Part shown: one piece after another, positions 16,309-23,763 of the stretch
Numbering within the stretch: position 1 is the stretch's first letter
Layout: the number at the start of each line of letters is the position of its first letter
The notes under the pieces: model-generated
The model's input: the letters and a program-made list of their open reading frames with translations, nothing else
Databases searched by the model: none
Told to the model about the DNA's origin: nothing
Source of the DNA: Paracidovorax valerianellae
GTDB taxonomy: Bacteria; Pseudomonadota; Gammaproteobacteria; Burkholderiales; Burkholderiaceae_C
Reading direction: 5' to 3'
Assembly: GCF_900102625.1 (NCBI RefSeq)
Contig: NZ_FMZC01000003.1
Span: forward strand, 1-64,000
Length of the DNA stretch: 64,000 bases
Position numbers and translations under genes: made by a program

Positions 16309-17943
16309 ATGAGCAGCGAAAAGCCCCCCGTACCCGGTCCATGGCAAGCCTATGTGGCCGAAGGCGCACCCAACGAGGTGTCCGAGCACAAAGACGACAT
16401 TTTCTTTGCTGCCATCGAAACCACGCGCATGCCGATGTTGGTGACCGATCCCCGCCAGCCCGACAACCCCATCGTCTTCTGCAACCGGGCTTTCGTGGCC
16501 ATGACCGGCTATGCCATCGAAGACATCATGGGCCACAACTGCCGCTTTCTGCAGGGCCCGGCCACCGACCGAAATACCGTCGCAGCCATTCGAGAGGCCG
16601 TCGAACAGCGGCGTGAAATTTCGCTGGAGCTGCTGAACTACCGCAAGGATGGTTCTTCTTTCTGGAATGCCCTGTTCATCTCGCCGGTCTACAACCGCAA
16701 GGGTGAACTGGTGTATTTCTTCGCCTCGCAACTGGACGTGAGCCGCCGCCGCGATGCAGAAGAAGCGCTCTCGCAGGCGCAGAAGATGGAAGCGCTGGGA
16801 CAGCTCACGGGTGGCATTTCGCACGACTTCAACAACCTGCTTCAGGTCATGTCCGGTCATCTGGATGTCATGCGCGTCAAGAACCGCAACAACCGGCTGG
16901 CGCCCCAGGACATCGACCGCTCCATCGACAGCATCCGCAGCGCGGTGACCAAGGCATCCACGCTCACCCAGCAATTGCTCGCTTTTTCGCGCAAGCAAAA
17001 GCTCAAAGGCCGGGTCGTCAACCTGAACGCATTGGCCAAGGGCATGGCAACCCTGGCAGAGCGAACGCTGGGCGAAGCGATCGAAATCGAATACATCCTT
17101 GGCGAAGACTTGCCGAACTGCGAACTCGACACCACCCAGCTCGAGGTCGCGGTACTTAACCTGTTGCTCAATTCCCGCGACGCCATGGCCAACGGCGGGC
17201 GCATTCGCGTGGAAACCAAAGGCATCGATCTGGATGCACACGATGGTGCCGCGTTCTCCGGATTGCAACCCGGCCGGTACGCCACCATTTCGGTGACGGA
17301 CACCGGTGCAGGCATTCCGTCGGAAGTGGTTTCGCGGGTGATGGACCCCTTCTTTACCACCAAGGAAGAAGGCAAAGGCACAGGCCTCGGTCTTTCGATG
17401 GTGTACGGATTTGCCAAGCAGTCCGGTGGCGCCGTCACCATCTATTCCGAAGTCGGCATGGGCACGACAGTGCGCATGTACTTTCCCGCGGTGCATGGCC
17501 GCACCCATCCGGAACTCTCCGAATCTTTCTCACCGAAAAGCCGGGGCGGCAACGAAAAGATCCTGGTGGTGGACGACCGGGTGGAAGTGGCCGATCTGGC
17601 CCAAGCCATGCTCGAAGGGTTGGGCTACACGGTCCACGTAGCGCACAGCGCCCACGCCGCGTTGAAACTCGTTCGCTCCTTGCCGCAAGATGCACTGCCG
17701 GACCTGCTTTTCACCGATGTGGTCATGCCCGGAGGCCTCAATGGCTACGAACTGGCCCGGGAAATGCGCAAGACCGTGGCAGGCATTCACATCCTGCTCA
17801 CCACGGGGTTCGACCGCGATATGGGCAGCCTGGCGAATGTGGCTCCGACCGAGTTCGAGATTCTCAAGAAGCCCTATCGATTGGCAGACCTCGCACGACG
17901 CGTGCGCATGGTGCTCGATGGCGCGACCGGTACCAAGACCTGA
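16309..17943 (+). CDS. LOV-domain hybrid histidine kinase (blue-light photoreceptor)
   Basis: Soluble blue-light sensor kinase. A LOV domain carries the flavin-adduct motif GHNCRFLQG (photoactive Cys about residue 78), followed by SFWNALFISPV and a helical linker. The kinase core has the phosphoacceptor histidine in GGISHDFNNLL (about 172), N box NLLLNSRDAM, G1 DTGAGI and GKGTGLGLSMV. A C-terminal receiver (VVDDR; acceptor Asp about 470 in LFTDVVMPG; KKPYRLADLARR) completes a 544-residue hybrid. In-frame starts at 16237 and 16279 are also possible; no start has a convincing RBS. It lies just upstream of genes of the sigma-E/ChrR type, so a link between light sensing and the singlet-oxygen response is plausible but inferred. 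Confidence 0.9.
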   Translation: MSSEKPPVPGPWQAYVAEGAPNEVSEHKDDIFFAAIETTRMPMLVTDPRQPDNPIVFCNRAFVAMTGYAIEDIMGHNCRFLQGPATDRNTVAAIREAVEQRREISLELLNYRKDGSSFWNALFISPVYNRKGELVYFFASQLDVSRRRDAEEALSQAQKMEALGQLTGGISHDFNNLLQVMSGHLDVMRVKNRNNRLAPQDIDRSIDSIRSAVTKASTLTQQLLAFSRKQKLKGRVVNLNALAKGMATLAERTLGEAIEIEYILGEDLPNCELDTTQLEVAVLNLLLNSRDAMANGGRIRVETKGIDLDAHDGAAFSGLQPGRYATISVTDTGAGIPSEVVSRVMDPFFTTKEEGKGTGLGLSMVYGFAKQSGGAVTIYSEVGMGTTVRMYFPAVHGRTHPELSESFSPKSRGGNEKILVVDDRVEVADLAQAMLEGLGYTVHVAHSAHAALKLVRSLPQDALPDLLFTDVVMPGGLNGYELAREMRKTVAGIHILLTTGFDRDMGSLANVAPTEFEILKKPYRLADLARRVRMVLDGATGTKT

Positions 17944-17998
17944 ACGGAATCTCGGGCATGACATTGCACGCAACGCTAGAGGAATTTGCGGCGCTGTG

Positions 17999-18028
17999 CG
18001 ATCCAACGATGGCAACGCTGCGTACATA
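17999..18028 (+). promoter_or_regulatory. Candidate sigma-E (RpoE-ChrR) promoter of the DUF1295 operon
   Basis: CGATCC and TACATA are separated by exactly 18 bases, and GCG immediately precedes the -10. This resembles the TGATCC-18-TA pattern known for Rhodobacter RpoE. It is the only promoter-like signal I see in the 220-base gap after the LOV kinase gene. Confidence 0.4.
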
Positions 18029-18163
18029 ACCCAGGCCGCGGTTTTCACGCGGCAGTCCAGGAACTGTCCATGCCGCCAGACACCAACGTTGCAATTGCCA
18101 TTCGACAGGCCGGCTCGGCACTGACCTATCGCGCGCCGTGGCGGCGCTGCTGAGCGGCACGGC

Positions 18164-18973
18164 ATGGACACCACATCGGCCATCGCCATTGCCTTGAGCG
18201 GTCTCGCGTGGACCTTGGCCGCTTCCGTGGGGACCTGGCTCGTCAGCGTGGCGCAGAAGGACGCCAGCCTCGCAGATCGCATGTGGCCTGTGCTGATTGC
18301 TGGCAGCGGATTCGTTTACTGGGCGTGGGCTCCGACCCTGGACGCCAGGGTGTTGGCGCTTTTGCTGCTGTCCGGCCTGTGGGGATTGCGGCTGTGTGCC
18401 TATATCACCGCGCGCAATTGGGGACACGGCGAAGATCATCGCTATCGGGCCATGCGGGAGCGCAACAGCCCCAACTTCGGGGCCAAGAGCCTATATCTGG
18501 TATTCGGCCTCCAAGCCGTTCTCGCCTGGATCGTTTCCGCACCGCTGCTATCGGGAGTGTTGGCGCACCCGAGCCCGCTGGGCATTTTGGACTTGGCGGG
18601 CATCGCGCTGGCGGCGTTCGGAATCGCCTTCGAAGCGGTGGGCGATGCGCAAATGGCCCGTTTCAAATCCGATCCCGCTCATGCCGGGCAGGTGATGGAC
18701 AAAGGGCTGTGGCGCTGCACACGCCACCCAAACTATTTCGGCGAGACCTGTGTCTGGTGGGGGTTGTGGTTGGTGGCCTGGGGTGGTGCGGGCTGGGCCG
18801 GTGTCTGGACCATCGTGTCACCCGTGCTCATGACGGTGCTTTTGCTGCGCGTTTCCGGAGTGTCGCTGCTGGAAAAGGACATTGCGGAACGGCGCCCGGC
18901 CTATCGCGACTACATGCAACGCACCAATGCATTCATCCCTGGACCATCTCGGCGGGGGCAAAAAAGTGCTTGA
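18164..18973 (+). CDS. DUF1295 membrane protein (steroid 5-alpha-reductase-like fold)
   Basis: Integral membrane protein of 269 residues with about six or seven helices and the C-terminal pattern GLWRCTRHPNYFGETCVWWGLW, typical of DUF1295 and the wider steroid-reductase/isoprenylcysteine methyltransferase-like group. NAD(P)H-dependent reduction or modification of a lipid is a reasonable guess; the substrate is unknown. Genes of this family frequently travel with ChrR-regulated lipid genes. The end overlaps the next coding sequence by a few bases. Confidence 0.88.
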   Translation: MDTTSAIAIALSGLAWTLAASVGTWLVSVAQKDASLADRMWPVLIAGSGFVYWAWAPTLDARVLALLLLSGLWGLRLCAYITARNWGHGEDHRYRAMRERNSPNFGAKSLYLVFGLQAVLAWIVSAPLLSGVLAHPSPLGILDLAGIALAAFGIAFEAVGDAQMARFKSDPAHAGQVMDKGLWRCTRHPNYFGETCVWWGLWLVAWGGAGWAGVWTIVSPVLMTVLLLRVSGVSLLEKDIAERRPAYRDYMQRTNAFIPGPSRRGQKSA

Positions 18974-19625
18974 TCATTTGGCGCCCTCTCTTGCGCGGTG
19001 CACGTTGTGCGCCGCTGCGGCATGGGGAGCACTGGGGCCGCAGACCGCAAGCGCTGCAATGCCTGCCGCAGCCGAATGGAATTTTCAGGTCACGCTGGAT
19101 GGCTCGCCGATTGGCGAACACCGCTTTCGCCTGGCGGCTCCCGCACAAGACGAGCGGACGCTCACCAGCGAAGCCCGCTTTACCGTCAAGTTGCTGGGCC
19201 TCGTGGTGTATCGGTACCGGCACGACGCCCTGGAGACCTGGCGCAATGGCTGCCTGGAAACCATCACGGCGGAGACACAGGACGACGGCAAACTCAACAA
19301 GGTCGATCTGCGCTTTCCAACGCCGGTCAGCCCCACGCTTCCTGCCGCAGGTACGGCATGCACCCTGAGCTTCGCCTATTGGAACCCTGCCATTCGGACG
19401 CAGACGCAGTTGCTCAATGCCCAGAACGGCAAGGTCGAGGCGGTGCAGGTGACGCGCCAGGATGAAGGCACGGTCGAAGTCCGCGGCAAGGCCACTCCGG
19501 CAGCGCGCTGGCGCATCGCAGGCTTGTCCCACCCCATCGACCTTTGGTATGCCGCGGACGGCGCGTGGATCGGTCTCGATTCCACCGTCGGCAGCGGCCG
19601 AAAACTCAGCTACCGGTTGAAATAA
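18966..19625 (+). CDS. Exported DUF6134-type protein
   Basis: About 219 residues with a signal-like N-terminus (SLARCTLCAAAAWGALGPQTASA) followed by a beta-rich domain (WNFQVTLDGSPIGEHRF; LLGLVVYRYRHDALETWRNGCL). It resembles the DUF6134 group, periplasmic proteins of unknown role. The GTG at 18966 was chosen because GGGGG lies about 8 bases upstream and it overlaps the DUF1295 stop, suggesting translational coupling; an earlier in-frame start would place the signal sequence too far inside. The family name is less certain than the export prediction. Confidence 0.7.
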   Translation: MLDHLAPSLARCTLCAAAAWGALGPQTASAAMPAAAEWNFQVTLDGSPIGEHRFRLAAPAQDERTLTSEARFTVKLLGLVVYRYRHDALETWRNGCLETITAETQDDGKLNKVDLRFPTPVSPTLPAAGTACTLSFAYWNPAIRTQTQLLNAQNGKVEAVQVTRQDEGTVEVRGKATPAARWRIAGLSHPIDLWYAADGAWIGLDSTVGSGRKLSYRLK

Positions 19626-19658
19626 CTGCGGAAGTAACCCGCGCTCCAGGAGAAAACC

Positions 19659-20078
19659 ATGATGATCCGCCCCCTTGCCGTTGCCTATGCCTCCACGGCC
19701 CTTGTCTTTTTGGCACTCGACGCCGTATGGCTTTCAACCATGGCCGACCGCCTGTACCGCCCAGGCATCGGGCATCTGATGCAGGATAAGTTTTCAGTGG
19801 CACCGGCCGCCCTGTTCTATTTGCTCTATGTGGCGGGCGTGGTGATGATTGCCGTGCTGCCAGGGGTCGAACAACGCAGCTGGACGACGGCCATGGGCAT
19901 GGGGGCCCTGCTGGGATTGATCGCCTACGCCACCTACGATCTGACCAACCAGGCCACGCTGAAAGATTGGCCGTGGAGCGTGACGATTGCCGATATGTGC
20001 TGGGGTGCCTTCGTCACCAGCGCGGCCGCGACGGCTGCCTGCCTGGCCACGCTGCGCTGGGGCGGCGACCTGCGCTGA
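19659..20078 (+). CDS. DUF2177 membrane protein
   Basis: 139 residues, four predicted membrane helices. Typical DUF2177 features are the N-terminal LVFLALDAVWL, then YRPGIGHLM and LIAYATYDLTNQATLKDWPW. No function is established that I know of. It is the third gene of the DUF1295-DUF6134-DUF2177 run, 33 bases after the previous stop, with GGAG upstream. Its repeated company with sigma-E/ChrR genes suggests a part in the membrane response to photooxidative stress. Confidence 0.88.
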   Translation: MMIRPLAVAYASTALVFLALDAVWLSTMADRLYRPGIGHLMQDKFSVAPAALFYLLYVAGVVMIAVLPGVEQRSWTTAMGMGALLGLIAYATYDLTNQATLKDWPWSVTIADMCWGAFVTSAAATAACLATLRWGGDLR

Positions 20079-20133
20079 GCGCGATTCTTCAAGTGGCGCG
20101 GGTGCTTCGATCGCCCCGCGCCCGCTTTCGCTC

Positions 20134-20805
20134 TCACATTCCGACGAGCGCCCCCACCCAACGCGCCATGGCACCATCGAAAACCACCCGGCCTTCGATG
20201 CCCGCCAGGCAAATGCATTCACCACCAGGCGCCACCACGGGTTGATGGTGCACCTGCGTATCGGCGCCATCGAAATCTCCCGGACCGAACAGGGCGCGCC
20301 CATCATGGAATGCGCCATGCAGCACCTGCGTCCACTCCACCTCGCTGTGCGTGTGCTGGGGCAGTCGTTTGCCCGCGCCGATGCGCAACAGCAGAACATT
20401 CGCATCGGCAGCGCCGGGTACCGTTACCCGGCTCCAGCGCACGCCGGGCCCAAGCCAATGCCAGGGCGAGACCTTGCACGCATCGAGCGCGTTCGGCCAG
20501 AAAGCACCTTCCGGCCAGCCCGCGGGGCGCGATGAACCGGCACGCAGCGGCTCAGTGCGCCGTCCAACACGGCGGTCGGGGCCATCGAGAACTGCCAAGG
20601 TGCGGGCCAACGCATCGGGCTGCAGCATGGCGGGCGCCATGTCTTCGAGCAAGACACCGCCGACCATGTCGAGCGTGCAAAGGCGTTCCTGGCACTGGGC
20701 ACACATTCCCACGTGGGCCTGGATCAGCAGCGATGCTGCGGCAGACAGGTGCCCAGCGGCGTGGGCCAGCAGAACGTCGTCTGCGGGGTGGTGTTGGATC
20801 GTCAT
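20134..20805 (-). CDS. chrR: ChrR-family zinc anti-sigma factor with cupin domain
   Basis: Holds its cognate ECF sigma inactive until singlet oxygen or a related stress. The zinc-binding anti-sigma domain has His6, His31, Cys35 and Cys38 (HVGMCAQC), the same numbering as Rhodobacter sphaeroides ChrR. The C-terminal cupin-like lid has QHTHSEVEW (His-x-His-x3-Glu) and a further VHHQPV. 223 residues. Its ATG overlaps the sigma stop by four bases, the standard sigma/anti-sigma coupling. Cytoplasmic. Confidence 0.93.
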   Translation of the reverse strand: MTIQHHPADDVLLAHAAGHLSAAASLLIQAHVGMCAQCQERLCTLDMVGGVLLEDMAPAMLQPDALARTLAVLDGPDRRVGRRTEPLRAGSSRPAGWPEGAFWPNALDACKVSPWHWLGPGVRWSRVTVPGAADANVLLLRIGAGKRLPQHTHSEVEWTQVLHGAFHDGRALFGPGDFDGADTQVHHQPVVAPGGECICLAGIEGRVVFDGAMARWVGALVGM

Positions 20806-21461
20806 GGCTCAAGGTGGCCGAGCAACCGGCGCAAATGGTTCATCGCAAGGCGAACCCGGGATTTCACGGTACCCAGCGGAATGCCCAGATCCTGCGCAAT
20901 CTGGGCATGGGGATATTCTTCGAAGAACGACAGGCGCAGCACATGGGCCTGGTCGGGTGACAGCTGCTGCATGGCACGCCGCACTTCGTCTTCTTGCTGC
21001 GCGGCATGGCAATGCTCGTCCGGGGCAGGAGCGGTATCGGGCACGCGTTCGGCCTGCCCCTCCTCCAGCTCCAATTCCTGGTGGGACCGGCGCCGAAAAT
21101 GGTCGACCCGCAAATTGCGCGCAATCGTGAACACCCAGGTCGAAACCCCTGCATGGGCCGGGTCGAAAAGATGTGCCTTGCGCCATACGCTGACCAGCGC
21201 CTCCTGGGCCAGGTCTTCCGCCGTGGCCTCTGCCGTGCCCAGGCGGATCAGATAGGCCTTCACGCGCGGAGCGAAGTGCTTGAACAACGCAGCGAAAGCC
21301 TGCCGATCGCCGCGGGTCGCCACCGCCTGGACGAGGGCGCTCAACTCTTCCCCTGTCGGATTGGCTCCAAAGGTGTTTGGCTGGGTCACGATCGACAGAT
21401 AAGGGGGCCAGGATTTTCGGGGCCTGGAAGGCCGCTCGGCGGGCTGGCGGACGGTAGTCAT
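20802..21461 (-). CDS. rpoE: ECF sigma factor of the RpoE-ChrR group
   Basis: Region 2 (EDLAQEALVSVWRKAHLFDP; STWVFTIARNLRVDHFRR) and region 4 (IAQDLGIPLGTVKSRVRLAMNHLRR) are clear and closest in style to the singlet-oxygen sigma of Rhodobacter. Encoded directly upstream of chrR. Start uncertain: the ATG at 21461 has no RBS and sits five bases after a candidate -10, which would give a nearly leaderless mRNA. A GTG at 21389 gives a protein whose N-terminus fits the family length better. Probable targets are the divergent COG2907-DUF1365-cfa operon and the DUF1295 operon. Confidence 0.9.
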   Translation of the reverse strand: MTTVRQPAERPSRPRKSWPPYLSIVTQPNTFGANPTGEELSALVQAVATRGDRQAFAALFKHFAPRVKAYLIRLGTAEATAEDLAQEALVSVWRKAHLFDPAHAGVSTWVFTIARNLRVDHFRRRSHQELELEEGQAERVPDTAPAPDEHCHAAQQEDEVRRAMQQLSPDQAHVLRLSFFEEYPHAQIAQDLGIPLGTVKSRVRLAMNHLRRLLGHLEP

Positions 21462-21465
21462 GCTG

Positions 21466-21495
21466 CTGATACGCAACACTCGGCGGATTAGATCA
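21466..21495 (-). promoter_or_regulatory. Candidate autoregulated sigma-E promoter of rpoE-chrR
   Basis: Minus strand: TGATCT, an 18-base spacer ending in GCG, then TATCAG. Five of six -35 bases match the Rhodobacter RpoE consensus TGATCC and the spacer length is the same as in the two other candidates in this region. Confidence 0.45.
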
Positions 21496-21509
21496 CAGCC
21501 CATCTGACG

Positions 21510-21539
21510 GAATCCAAATCCGCGGTCACTGCGTATACC
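21510..21539 (+). promoter_or_regulatory. Candidate sigma-E promoter of the COG2907-DUF1365-cfa operon
   Basis: Plus strand: GAATCC, an 18-base spacer ending in GCG, then TATACC, giving a leader of about 32 bases before the COG2907 ATG. It is divergent from the rpoE promoter in the same 116-base gap. Confidence 0.4.
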
Positions 21540-21577
21540 CACACAATGGCCCACGAGGAGACTTCGAGGATGACGCA

Positions 21578-22972
21578 ATGACAACCCATGCGGCGACCGC
21601 GCCCGCATCGCCCGCCGACGCCCTTACCCCCGGGAGAGCGCTGGACGTGGCCGTGATCGGCAGCGGCATTTCGGGCCTTTCGGCCGCATGGCTGCTGGCG
21701 CAGCGCCACCAGGTCACCCTGTTCGAGGCCGAACGCAGGCCGGGCGGCCACAGTCACACCGTGAAGGTGCCAGGACCGGATGGCGACATCGACGTGGACA
21801 CGGGTTTCATCGTCTACAACGAATCCGCCTATCCCAACCTGACCGCGCTGTTTGCGCACCTGCAGGTCGCCACCTTGGCCACGGACATGTCCTTCGGTGT
21901 GAGCCTGGACGGTGGCGCCCTCGAATACAGCGGCTCGGGTTTTGCCGGCGTCTTCGCCCAGCGCAGCAACCTGCTGAGCCCGCGGTTCTGGTCGATGCTG
22001 CGCGATCTGGTGCGCTTTTACCGCCAGGCACCCGCAGACGTCCAGCAGCTCGGCGACCTGTCGCTCAACGATTACCTCGACCAGCATGGCTACGGCCGGG
22101 CCTTCCGGGAAGATCATCTCTACCCCATGGCCGCGGCCATCTGGTCTACGCCTGCCGCCCGCATCGGCGAATACCCGGTGCAGGCCTTTGTCCGCTTTTG
22201 CGAAAACCACCACCTGCTGAATCTTGGCCACCGGCCCGCATGGCGCACGGTGCAAGGCGGCAGCCAGCGCTACGTGCAAAAGATCACCGACGTCCTCGGT
22301 CAGGGCCTGCGCCTGCAGAGCGCCGCCATCGAGCTGCGCCGCACTGCCGAAGGCGTCTACGTGCGCACAGGCGACGCGCAGGAGTCGCGGCGCTTCGATC
22401 AGGTAGTGATCGCTACCCACGCCGATCAGGCCCTGCGCCTTTTGCCCGACGCGAGCGAATCCGAGTCGAATCTGCTGGGGGCCTTCGGCTACAGCCGCAA
22501 CCGGGCCGTGCTGCATAACGACCCGGCGCTCATGCCCCGGCGCCGCGCCGTATGGTCCAGCTGGAACTACGCGGCCGAGCGCGGCCACGGCGAAGCCTTG
22601 AGCGTGACGTACTGGATGAACCGCCTGCAGCACATTCCAGACGCGACCCCGCTGTTCCTCACGCTCAACCCGACGCAGGAGCCGCATCCTCGCCACCTGA
22701 TGCACAGCCAGACCTACGAGCACCCGATCTTCAATGGCGCCGCCATGCGGGCGCAAAAGGCGCTCTGGTCGCTGCAAGGCCAGCGACGCACCTGGTTCTG
22801 CGGCGCCTACTTCGGTTCGGGATTCCATGAAGACGGTCTGCAGGCCGGGCTCGCGGTGGCGGAAGCCCTCGGCGGCGTGCGCCGGCCCTGGACGGTGGAC
22901 AACGAATCCGGCCGCATCCACCTGCCGGCCGCCCCTGCAGGCGCTGCGGCCCACCCAGGAGTTGCACGGTGA
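21578..22972 (+). CDS. FAD-dependent amine-oxidase-like protein (COG2907)
   Basis: 464 residues with an N-terminal dinucleotide-binding motif (VIGSGISGLSAAWLL), the acidic ribose-binding end FEAERRPGGHSHT, and the COG2907 pattern DTGFIVYNESAYPNL and later FCGAYFGSGFHEDGL. In Rhodobacter, genes of this type belong to the RpoE-ChrR regulon, and I recall a related enzyme being assigned a fatty-acyl desaturation step in furan fatty acid synthesis (UfaD); the equivalence here is inference. It overlaps the next gene by four bases and heads a three-gene operon. Confidence 0.9.
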   Translation: MTTHAATAPASPADALTPGRALDVAVIGSGISGLSAAWLLAQRHQVTLFEAERRPGGHSHTVKVPGPDGDIDVDTGFIVYNESAYPNLTALFAHLQVATLATDMSFGVSLDGGALEYSGSGFAGVFAQRSNLLSPRFWSMLRDLVRFYRQAPADVQQLGDLSLNDYLDQHGYGRAFREDHLYPMAAAIWSTPAARIGEYPVQAFVRFCENHHLLNLGHRPAWRTVQGGSQRYVQKITDVLGQGLRLQSAAIELRRTAEGVYVRTGDAQESRRFDQVVIATHADQALRLLPDASESESNLLGAFGYSRNRAVLHNDPALMPRRRAVWSSWNYAAERGHGEALSVTYWMNRLQHIPDATPLFLTLNPTQEPHPRHLMHSQTYEHPIFNGAAMRAQKALWSLQGQRRTWFCGAYFGSGFHEDGLQAGLAVAEALGGVRRPWTVDNESGRIHLPAAPAGAAAHPGVAR

Positions 22973-23763
22973 CCGGGCAGTCCGCGCTCTATACCGGCCG
23001 GGTGATGCACCAGCGGCTCAGCCCTGCTCGCCACCGGCTGCAATACCGCGTCTTTTCGCTGCTGCTCGATCTCGATGAGTTGCCCGATCTGGACCGCAGG
23101 CTGCGTTTGTTCTCCGTCAATCGCTTCAACCTTTTCAGCCTGCGGGAAAAAGACTATGGCGGTGCCGAAGGGCTTTCGCTGCGCCAGCACGTGGACCACC
23201 AACTGGTTGCGGCAGGGCTCGTGCCCGAAGGCCGCATCCAGATGCTGACGATGCCGCGCATTCTGGGTTACGCCTTCAATCCGCTCACCGTGTATTTCTG
23301 CCACCGGCCCGATGGCTCGCTTCAGGCCCTGCTGTACGAAGTCAACAACACCTTCGGCGAGCGCCACAGCTACCTCATCGCCGTGCCTGAGGCAGAGCAG
23401 CACGCCACGCGCATTCACCAGCAATGCGACAAGGACTTTCACGTGTCGCCTTTTCTGGGCCTTTCGATGCGGTACGCCTTCGACGTATCGCTGCCCGCGC
23501 CGCAACGCCCTGGCCTGGGCGTGGGCATCACGGCCAGCGACCCGCGCGGCCCGGTGCTGATCGCTCGCCTGCAGGCACGCCGTCGGGCGCTGAGCGATGG
23601 CGCACTCGCCCGGGCATTCTTCACCCACCCGCTGCTCACGCTCAAGGTCATGGGCGCCATTCACTGGGAAGCGCTGCGGTTGTGGATCAAAAGGGTTCCC
23701 TTTCATGCCAAGCCGCCAGCGCCGACCCTGCCCGTGACCATCATCAAGGCGAAAGACCTATGA
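22969..23763 (+). CDS. DUF1365 family protein
   Basis: 264 residues starting at a GTG that overlaps the COG2907 stop. Family features: YTGRVMHQRLSPARHRLQYRVF at the N-terminus, MPRILGYAFNPLTVYFCH, EVNNTFGERHSY, and KDFHVSPFL. It is almost always found between COG2907 and Cfa-like genes, so a role in the same lipid modification (acyl handling or cofactor) is likely, but the activity is not known to me. The stop overlaps the methyltransferase ATG (ATGA). Confidence 0.9.
   Translation: MTGQSALYTGRVMHQRLSPARHRLQYRVFSLLLDLDELPDLDRRLRLFSVNRFNLFSLREKDYGGAEGLSLRQHVDHQLVAAGLVPEGRIQMLTMPRILGYAFNPLTVYFCHRPDGSLQALLYEVNNTFGERHSYLIAVPEAEQHATRIHQQCDKDFHVSPFLGLSMRYAFDVSLPAPQRPGLGVGITASDPRGPVLIARLQARRRALSDGALARAFFTHPLLTLKVMGAIHWEALRLWIKRVPFHAKPPAPTLPVTIIKAKDL

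Noticed and set aside
16224-16616. A GTG frame with a good AGGAG upstream of the LOV kinase
   Set aside because: The translation is Arg-rich with no family features and lies in a different frame from the LOV domain. It was also considered as a CydX-like gene and lacks the hydrophobic helix.
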